From Micromonospora rubida (GTDB lineage: Bacteria > Actinomycetota > Actinomycetes > Mycobacteriales > Micromonosporaceae): a stretch of DNA of 64,000 nt. The stretch spans positions 372,001-436,000 of the forward strand of contig NZ_JAAALO010000004.1 in the NCBI RefSeq assembly GCF_009908295.1, read 5' to 3'. Position numbers and translations under genes: made by a program. Below, in pieces: positions 58,912-64,000 of the stretch. The first letter of the stretch is position 1, and every line of letters begins with the position of its first letter. Under the pieces are notes generated by a model. That model did no database searches. It worked only from the letters and a program-made list of their open reading frames with translations, and had not been told where the DNA came from.

Positions 58912-60336
58912 GTGACGACGATCCCGAACGTGCTCGCCAACCGATACGCCTCGCCCGATTTGGTCGCCCTCTGGTCACCGGAGGAGAAGATCCGGATGGA
59001 GCGGCGGTTGTGGCTAGCCGTCCTCCGCGCCCAGCGTGATCTCGGCGTGGCCGTCCCCGACGGGGTCGTCGAGGCGTACGAGCGGGTGCTCGACGACGTC
59101 GACCTGGCCTCGATCGCCGAGCGCGAGCGGGTCACCCGGCACGACGTGAAGGCCCGGATCGAGGAGTTCAGCGCGCTCGCCGGGCACGAGCACGTGCACA
59201 AGGGGATGACCTCCCGGGACCTCACCGAGAACGTCGAGCAGCTCCAGGTGCGCGCCTCGCTGGAGCTGGTCCGGGACCGGGTCGTCGCCACGCTCGCCCG
59301 GCTCGCCCGGCTCGCCCACGAGCACTCCGGGCTGGTGCTGACCGGCCGCTCGCACAACGTCGCCGCGCAGGCCACCACGCTGGGCAAGCGCTTCGCGTCG
59401 GCCGCCGAGGAGCTGCTGATCGCGTACGAGCGGCTGGAAGACCTGATCAACTGGTACCCCCTGCGTGGGATCAAGGGCCCGGTCGGCACCTCCGCCGACC
59501 AGCTCGACCTGTTCGACGGTGACGCCGCGAAGGTCGCCGAGCTGGAGCGCCGGGTCGCCGAGCACCTCGGCTTCTCCCGGGTGCTGGACAGCGTCGGTCA
59601 GGTGTACCCGCGCTCGATCGACATGGCGGTGCTGGCCGCACTGGCCCAGGTGGCCGCCGCGCCGTCGTCGCTGGCCACCACGATCCGGCTGATGGTCGGC
59701 CAGGAGCTGGCCACCGAGGGCTTCAAGCCGGGCCAGGTGGGCTCCAGCGCGATGCCGCACAAGATGAACACCCGGTCCAGCGAGCGGGTGAACGGCTTCG
59801 CGGTGATCATCCGGGGGTACCTGTCGATGGTCGGCGAGCTGGCCGGCGACCAGTGGAACGAGGGGGACGTCTCCTGCTCGGTGGTCCGCCGGGTCGCCCT
59901 GCCGGACGCGTTCTTCGCCGCCGACGGGCTGTTCCAGACGTTCCTCACCGTGCTCGACGAGTTCGGGGCGTACCCGGCGGTGATCAACCGGGAGCTGGAG
60001 CGCTTCCTGCCCTTCCTGGCCAGCACGAAGATCCTGGTCGGGGCGGTCCGGCGGGGCGTCGGCCGGGAGGCCGCGCACGAGGCGATCAAGGAGCACGCGG
60101 TCGCCGTGGCGCTGGCCATGCGCGAGCGGGGCACCACCGAGAACGACCTCTTCGACCGCCTGGCCGGTGACGAGCGACTCGGCCTGTCCCGCGCCGACAT
60201 CGACGATCTGGTCGCCGACCGGACCGCCTTCGTCGGCGCCGCCGAGGCCCAGGTCAACGCGGTCACCACCCGCATCGCCAAGATCGTCACCGCCCACCCC
60301 GCCGCCGCCACCTACTCCCCACCCCCCATCCTCTAA
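58912..60336 (+). CDS. purB: adenylosuccinate lyase
   Basis: 474 residues of the fumarase/aspartase superfamily: TRHDVKARIEEF, HKGMTSRDLTENVEQLQV, LTGRSHNVAAQATTLGKRFA and the signature GSSAMPHKMNTRSSERVNG. It removes fumarate from SAICAR and adenylosuccinate. The GTG at 58912 is chosen because the protein starts MTTIPNVLANRYASPDLVAL there; the in-frame upstream extension is nonsense. A GAGGTAC lies directly before it. Palindrome copy 3 starts 31 nt after the stop. Confidence 0.95.
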   Translation: MTTIPNVLANRYASPDLVALWSPEEKIRMERRLWLAVLRAQRDLGVAVPDGVVEAYERVLDDVDLASIAERERVTRHDVKARIEEFSALAGHEHVHKGMTSRDLTENVEQLQVRASLELVRDRVVATLARLARLAHEHSGLVLTGRSHNVAAQATTLGKRFASAAEELLIAYERLEDLINWYPLRGIKGPVGTSADQLDLFDGDAAKVAELERRVAEHLGFSRVLDSVGQVYPRSIDMAVLAALAQVAAAPSSLATTIRLMVGQELATEGFKPGQVGSSAMPHKMNTRSSERVNGFAVIIRGYLSMVGELAGDQWNEGDVSCSVVRRVALPDAFFAADGLFQTFLTVLDEFGAYPAVINRELERFLPFLASTKILVGAVRRGVGREAAHEAIKEHAVAVALAMRERGTTENDLFDRLAGDERLGLSRADIDDLVADRTAFVGAAEAQVNAVTTRIAKIVTAHPAAATYSPPPIL

Positions 60337-60366
60337 CCCCACCCCCACCCCACCCCCCTTCGCCCC

Positions 60367-60426
60367 GGTGATCAAGAGGTTTGCGTCAGAGTTGATCTCC
60401 AGATTGACGTAAACCTCTTGATCACC
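60367..60426 (+). repeat. 60-nt palindromic element, copy 3
   Basis: The arms start GGTGATCAAGAGGTTTGCGT and pair with one mismatch over 22 bp. Pairing continues four more bp outward (CCCC/GGGG). The 16-nt centre GAGTTGATCTCCAGAT aligns with copy 1 in the same orientation. Confidence 0.9.
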
Positions 60427-60509
60427 GGGGTGGGCCCGGGCGGGGCGGGCCCGGGCGGGGTGGGCCCGGGCGGGGCGGGCCCGGGCGGGGTGGGCCCGGG
60501 TGGGGTGGG
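60427..60509 (+). repeat. GGGCCCGGGCGGGG tandem repeat
   Basis: About five units of roughly 16 bp, each GGGCCCGGGCGGGG followed by CG or TG, run from the palindromic element to the stop of the YbjQ gene. No gene is seen in it. Confidence 0.85.
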
Positions 60510-60971
60510 TTAGGAGTTGCGGGTGGGGGTTTCGGCGGCGGAGCTGAGGTTGGGGGCGCTGGCCGGTTCGGCGATGCCGCCGGGGGAGCCGGTGATCGCC
60601 GGGTCGTTGGCCGTCTCGGCCGCGATCATGGGCTGGTCCGGGGGCATGATGTCCGGGGTCTTGGGGGCCACGATCACCGCCGTGCCGTACGCGCAGATCT
60701 CCATCCACATCTCGCCGCAGTCCCGGCTGTCGAAGCGCATGCCGATCACGGCGTTCGCGCCGAGGCGGCGGGCCTCCTCGCCGAGGCGGGCCACCGAGTC
60801 CGTCCGCCAGCGGGTCAGGTTGTCCGGCGCCATCGGGTCGTACGCGCCGCCGCGGAGGTTCTTCACCCCCTCGCGGTACGGGTTGCGCGTCCTGGCCATC
60901 GAGGACACCACCTCGCCGAGGATCTGGCGGATCTCGTAGCCGGGCAGTTGATCCGTCGTCACGACCAGCAC
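60510..60971 (-). CDS. YbjQ/UPF0145 family protein
   Basis: 153 residues. The core (VLVVTTDQLPGYEIRQILGE, VVSSMARTRNPYREGVKN, LGEEARRLGANAVIGMRFDS and AYGTAVIV) matches the pentameric YbjQ family (PF01906), possibly heavy-metal binding. A Pro/Ala/Ser tail follows. The GTG at 60971 lies 6 nt after CAGCAT on this strand, suggesting a leaderless transcript; the longer frame upstream lacks family sequence. Function unknown. Confidence 0.85.
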   Translation of the reverse strand: MLVVTTDQLPGYEIRQILGEVVSSMARTRNPYREGVKNLRGGAYDPMAPDNLTRWRTDSVARLGEEARRLGANAVIGMRFDSRDCGEMWMEICAYGTAVIVAPKTPDIMPPDQPMIAAETANDPAITGSPGGIAEPASAPNLSSAAETPTRNS

Positions 60972-61043
60972 GGTTCGATGCTGTCGCACCGGCCGGGGGC
61001 CGGTTCGTCGGCCGTGGTCAGCTGACCGGATGCTGCAAAACGA

Positions 61044-61086
61044 GGCGGCGCGGACGGCCGGCGTTCCGCCGACCATCCGCGCCGCC
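61044..61086. terminator. terminator after the trypsin-like protease gene
   Basis: GGCGGCGCGGA pairs perfectly with TCCGCGCCGCC, with a 21-nt loop that can itself fold (CGGCCGGCG). It begins 53 nt beyond the stop on the minus strand. Confidence 0.65.
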
Positions 61087-61139
61087 CTCGGTGTCAACCA
61101 CCCGACATGCCCCAGACGGGGTGCCGGGAGGGGTGACCG

Positions 61140-61823
61140 TCAGACACCGGCCACCGAGGTGATCCAGGCCCTGTTGTACGCGACACTGCCGTAGTTCTGG
61201 ATGCTCGACCCGTCGGCGGTGGAGGCCACGCCGACCTGGAGCCCGTTGTAGAACTCCGGGCCGCCCGAGTCGCCCCGCCACGCGTTGCCGTTGATCCGGG
61301 TGCTCCGGATCGCCTGCCCGCCGTACGCGTCGGTCACGCTGGTGCTGGTCACCCGGACGCTGGCGGTCTTGAGCTGGCTGGAGGCGGAGCAGCCGCTGTA
61401 GCAGGTCATGCCCCAGCCGTAGATCGTGTTGGTGGAGCCGACGGGCGGGTTGGCGCTGGCCAGCGTGACGGTGGACGTGCTGACCGTGCTGGACAGCTGC
61501 AGCAGGGCCAGGTCGGAGCGGGTGTACGAGGCGCTCACGGTGCGGGTGGTGCCGCCCGAGGCGTAGTAGACGCTGCCGACCCGCACGGACATGGTGCCGC
61601 TGACGCAGTGCCGGGCGGTGAGCACCCACTGCGCGGCGATGACGCTGCCGGAACAGGTGAACGAGCCGTTGCTGAACACGGCGGCCGCCCACGGGGCGGA
61701 GGAGACGGTGCCGCCGCCGATGATCGGCTGGGGGCCGGCCGGGGCGGCGACTGCGCCACCGGCGGCACCCAGGACGCCGACCAGGGCGGTGCCGACCACG
61801 GCGAGCAGGGAACGGATACGCAT
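61140..61823 (-). CDS. secreted trypsin-like S1 serine protease
   Basis: 227 residues: signal (MRIRSLLAVVGTALVGVLGA ... AVAAPAG), then GPQPIIGGGTVSSAPWAAAV (activation-type IIGG). The triad is LTARHCVSG (His; usual TAAHC), SDLALLQL (Asp) and WRGDSGGPEF (Ser). The domain is about 180 residues, shorter than most trypsins. The ATG at 61823 has AAGGAG 8 nt upstream; upstream sequence is leader. A promoter with TTGACC-N18-CAAGAT lies about 120-150 nt upstream. Confidence 0.9.
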   Translation of the reverse strand: MRIRSLLAVVGTALVGVLGAAGGAVAAPAGPQPIIGGGTVSSAPWAAAVFSNGSFTCSGSVIAAQWVLTARHCVSGTMSVRVGSVYYASGGTTRTVSASYTRSDLALLQLSSTVSTSTVTLASANPPVGSTNTIYGWGMTCYSGCSASSQLKTASVRVTSTSVTDAYGGQAIRSTRINGNAWRGDSGGPEFYNGLQVGVASTADGSSIQNYGSVAYNRAWITSVAGV

Positions 61824-62191
61824 CGGGACGTACTCCTTGCCTCTCGGACCCGGGATCGCCGGGTCGGTCGCGCCGGTGGGGTCACGGGTCACCCCGCCGA
61901 CTCTGCATTGAGTCTTGTCGATGGATAGTAGGGGTCGGCGCATCTTGCGGCAAGGTTGCGATCGAGGTCAACCGATGTAACAATTTGGCTCTCCCTGGCG
62001 TGGCGAACGGCCTGCTCCGGGACGTTTCACGCAGGACCGGACACCGGGCGGCCCAGAGCTCCGCCGGTTATGTTGATCACTGCCTGAACTGCCCCCGGCC
62101 GGTGCGGCTGAGGCGGTATCTGCCAGGTAGGCTGGCTGCGCTCGCCCGTTGTGGGTCGGCACCCAACTGCGTACACAGTCAGGAGTGCCCA
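61824..62191. promoter_or_regulatory. 368-nt divergent control region (S1 protease / purS)
   Basis: For the protease (minus strand): TTGACC (61971-61966), 18 nt, CAAGAT (61947-61942). For purS (plus strand): TAGGCT (62128-62133) is a likely -10, though no good -35 is seen. AGGAGT lies before the purS GTG. No further gene or riboswitch-like fold was recognised. Confidence 0.5.
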
Positions 62192-62455
62192 GTGCCTCGC
62201 GTCGTCGTCGACGTCATGCTCAAGCCCGAGATCCTCGATCCTCAGGGCCAGGCCGTCGCAAACGCGCTGCCCCGGCTCGGCGTCAGCGACGTCGCCTCTG
62301 TCCGGATCGGCAGGCGGATCGAGATCGAGTTCACCGGTGAACCGGACCTGGACCGGGCCCGGGAGATTGCCGACAAGCTGCTCGCCAACCCGGTCATCGA
62401 GGACTTCAGCGTCCGCGTGGTCGAGACCGACGAGACCGTGGGCGCACGCCCGTGA
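62192..62455 (+). CDS. purS: phosphoribosylformylglycinamidine synthase subunit PurS
   Basis: 87 residues: RVVVDVMLKPEILDPQGQAV, then ALPRLGVSDVASVRIGRRIE and ADKLLANPVIEDFSVRVV. It is the small docking subunit of the PurSQL FGAM synthase. AGGAGT precedes the GTG, and the stop overlaps purQ by 4 nt, so the three genes are one operon. Confidence 0.95.
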   Translation: MPRVVVDVMLKPEILDPQGQAVANALPRLGVSDVASVRIGRRIEIEFTGEPDLDRAREIADKLLANPVIEDFSVRVVETDETVGARP

Positions 62456-63135
62456 CCGCCCGGGTCGGTGTGGTGACGTTCCCCGGCTCGCTCGACGACG
62501 GGGACGCCGCCCGGGCCGTCCGGATCGCCGGTGCCGAGCCGGTCCGGCTCTGGCACGGCGAGGCGGACCTGCGCGGGGTGGACGCCGTCGTCCTCCCCGG
62601 CGGCTTCTCCTACGGCGACTACCTGCGCTGCGGTGCCATCGCCCGGTTCGCCCCGGTGATGGAGACCCTGGTGGACGCCGCCCGGGGCGGCCTTCCCGTG
62701 CTCGGCATCTGCAACGGCTTCCAGATCCTCTGCGAGGCTCACCTGCTGCCCGGCGCGCTCACCCGCAACCAGCACCTGCACTTCCGTAACCGGGATCAGG
62801 TCCTGCGGATCGAGGCCGCCGGCACGGCGTGGACGAACACGTTCCAGCCGGGCCAGGAGGTGCTCATCCCGGTCAAGAACGGCGAGGGCTGCTACGTCGC
62901 AGACGCCGCGACGCTCGACCAGCTCGAGGCCGAGGGCCGGGTCGTCGCCCGCTACGTTCGCGGCAACCCCAACGGGTCGCAGCGCGACATCGCCGCGATC
63001 ACCAACCCGGCCGGCAACGTGGTCGGCATCATGCCGCACCCCGAGCACGCGGTGGAGGCGCTCACCGGCCCCTCCCTGGACGGCCTCGGCTTCTTCACCT
63101 CGGTGCTCAAGCACCTGGTGGGGGCCCCGGCGTGA
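62452..63135 (+). CDS. purQ: phosphoribosylformylglycinamidine synthase subunit PurQ
   Basis: 227 residues of a class I glutamine amidotransferase: VVTFPGSLDDGDAARAVRIA, VLPGGFSYGDYLRCGA, VLGICNGFQILCEAHLLPGA (nucleophilic Cys) and GIMPHPEHAVEAL (His, Glu). It supplies ammonia to PurL. Coupled to purS by a GTGA overlap. Confidence 0.95.
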   Translation: MTARVGVVTFPGSLDDGDAARAVRIAGAEPVRLWHGEADLRGVDAVVLPGGFSYGDYLRCGAIARFAPVMETLVDAARGGLPVLGICNGFQILCEAHLLPGALTRNQHLHFRNRDQVLRIEAAGTAWTNTFQPGQEVLIPVKNGEGCYVADAATLDQLEAEGRVVARYVRGNPNGSQRDIAAITNPAGNVVGIMPHPEHAVEALTGPSLDGLGFFTSVLKHLVGAPA

Positions 63136-63199
63136 CAGTGCGCGGCACCATCGGTCGGCTCAACCGCCCCGGCGGCGGCGAGCGCAGCGAGGAGAGGTC

Positions 63200-64000
63200 A
63201 TGACCACCCATCCGGACCCGGCGGTACGGGAGAACCCGGGCGGCTTCCCGGCCGTCCCGGCGGAGCCGTTCACGGCTTCCGTGGCGCCGCAGCCCGGCCC
63301 GGTCGCCCCGGCCCGGCCCGTCGAGGTGGTTCGCCACCCCGACCAGGCCCGGTCCGCGCCCGCGCCGGCCGGCGACTGGTCGCACGGCCCGGACACCGTG
63401 TCGCGTGCCACGGACACCCCCGGCGAGCTCCAGCCGTACGCCGAGCTGGGCCTGCGCGACGACGAGTACGACCGGATCCGGCACATCCTCGACCGTCGCC
63501 CCACCCAGGCCGAGCTGGCCATGTACTCGATCATGTGGAGCGAGCACTGCTCCTACAAGTCGAGCAAGGTGCACCTGCGCCAGTTCAGTGAGAAGGCCCC
63601 GCCGAGCGACCGGCTGCTCGCCGGCATCGGCGAGAACGCCGGTGTGGTCCAGGTCTCCGACGAGCTGGCGGTGACCTTCAAGGTCGAGTCGCACAACCAC
63701 CCGAGCTTCGTCGAGCCGTACCAGGGCGCGGCGACCGGCGTCGGCGGGATCGTCCGGGACATCCTCGCCATGGGCGCCCGCCCGGTGGCCGTGATGGACC
63801 CGCTGCGCTTCGGCGCGGCCGACCACCCCGACACCGCCCGGGTGCTGCCCGGCGTGGTGGCCGGCGTCGGCGGTTACGGCAACTGCCTCGGCCTGCCCAA
63901 CATCGGCGGCGAGGTCGTCTTCGACCCCTGCTACCAGGGCAACCCGCTGGTCAACGCGCTCTGCCTCGGTGTGCTGCGGGTCGACCGGCTGCAGAAGAAG
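63200..64000 (+). CDS. purL: phosphoribosylformylglycinamidine synthase subunit PurL (5' part)
   Basis: The first 267 codons are present; the gene runs off the window. Motifs are ELAMYSIMWSEHCSYKSSKV, FKVESHNHPSFVEPYQGAAT, GVGGIVRDILAMGARPVAVM and VVAGVGGYGNCLGLPNIGGE. It makes FGAM from FGAR with ATP. The first 75 residues form a Pro/Ala/Val-rich extension before the family core (YAELGLRDDEYDRIRHILDR), longer than usual. GCGAGGAGAGG precedes the ATG, 64 nt after purQ. Confidence 0.95.
   Translation, partial: MTTHPDPAVRENPGGFPAVPAEPFTASVAPQPGPVAPARPVEVVRHPDQARSAPAPAGDWSHGPDTVSRATDTPGELQPYAELGLRDDEYDRIRHILDRRPTQAELAMYSIMWSEHCSYKSSKVHLRQFSEKAPPSDRLLAGIGENAGVVQVSDELAVTFKVESHNHPSFVEPYQGAATGVGGIVRDILAMGARPVAVMDPLRFGAADHPDTARVLPGVVAGVGGYGNCLGLPNIGGEVVFDPCYQGNPLVNALCLGVLRVDRLQKK

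Noticed and set aside
58537..60336. One 599-residue protein joining the exported small protein to PurB
   Set aside because: PurB has its own natural N-terminus at 58912. The segment between is Arg/Pro-rich nonsense, and the sensible small-protein sequence shifts frame and stops at 58804.

Overview
This window is high-GC actinobacterial DNA. GTG starts are common, and many genes look leaderless, with a TANNNT-like hexamer 6-8 nt before the start codon. Gene content and small palindromic repeats fit a Micromonospora-like member of the Micromonosporaceae. That placement is inferred, since no rRNA gene is present. No tRNA, CRISPR array or intact transposase was seen.

Layout. 1-5.8 kb: a DivIVA-like small protein, an epoxide hydrolase divergent from a TetR regulator over a long inverted repeat, and clpB behind an HspR-type HAIR palindrome. 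5.8-14.9 kb: membrane proteins, a tightly overlapped six-gene cluster (DUF4178, DUF2617, DUF4247, DUF350, a two-TM protein and a membrane-anchored spermidine-synthase-like protein), proline-rich membrane proteins and an SDR. 15-21.3 kb: pyrE, an ArsR regulator, a DedA protein, and the pnkp-hen1 RNA-repair pair. 21.5-24.3 kb: a SigE-family sigma factor with an LCP protein, followed by a patch of duplicated and decayed genes. 24.4-31.3 kb: fbaA, a LOG protein, DUF3151, a ParA/MinD-like ATPase with a huge repetitive tail, and a lipid-kinase-like protein.

31.4-38 kb: purA; an AbiEi-like gene bracketed by two 60-nt palindromic elements; purD; a second SigE-family sigma factor with its membrane partner; and a secreted serine hydrolase. 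38-42.3 kb: an acyl-CoA module (AMP ligase, acyl-CoA dehydrogenase, SCP2) with a divergent TetR. 42.5-46.6 kb: a wHTH-like/TM/NBR1-Ig protein and three secreted cell-wall proteins, two of which share an almost identical 308-bp module. 46.7-51.3 kb: a DedA protein and a four-gene operon (NrtR-like NUDIX regulator, J-domain/pseudokinase, VWA protein, divergent PurA paralogue). 51.4-55 kb: htdX/fabG4/fadA2-like fatty-acid genes around a perfect 16-bp palindrome. 55-64 kb: two secreted S1 proteases, a permease-like membrane protein, purB, a YbjQ protein and purS-purQ-purL, which runs off the end.

The housekeeping core is de novo purine synthesis (purA, purD, purB, purSQL). The strongest candidates for undescribed biology are the NrtR/pseudokinase/VWA/PurA-like operon, the DUF4178-to-spermidine-synthase cluster, and the 60-nt palindromic element family, two copies of which bracket the AbiEi-like gene.
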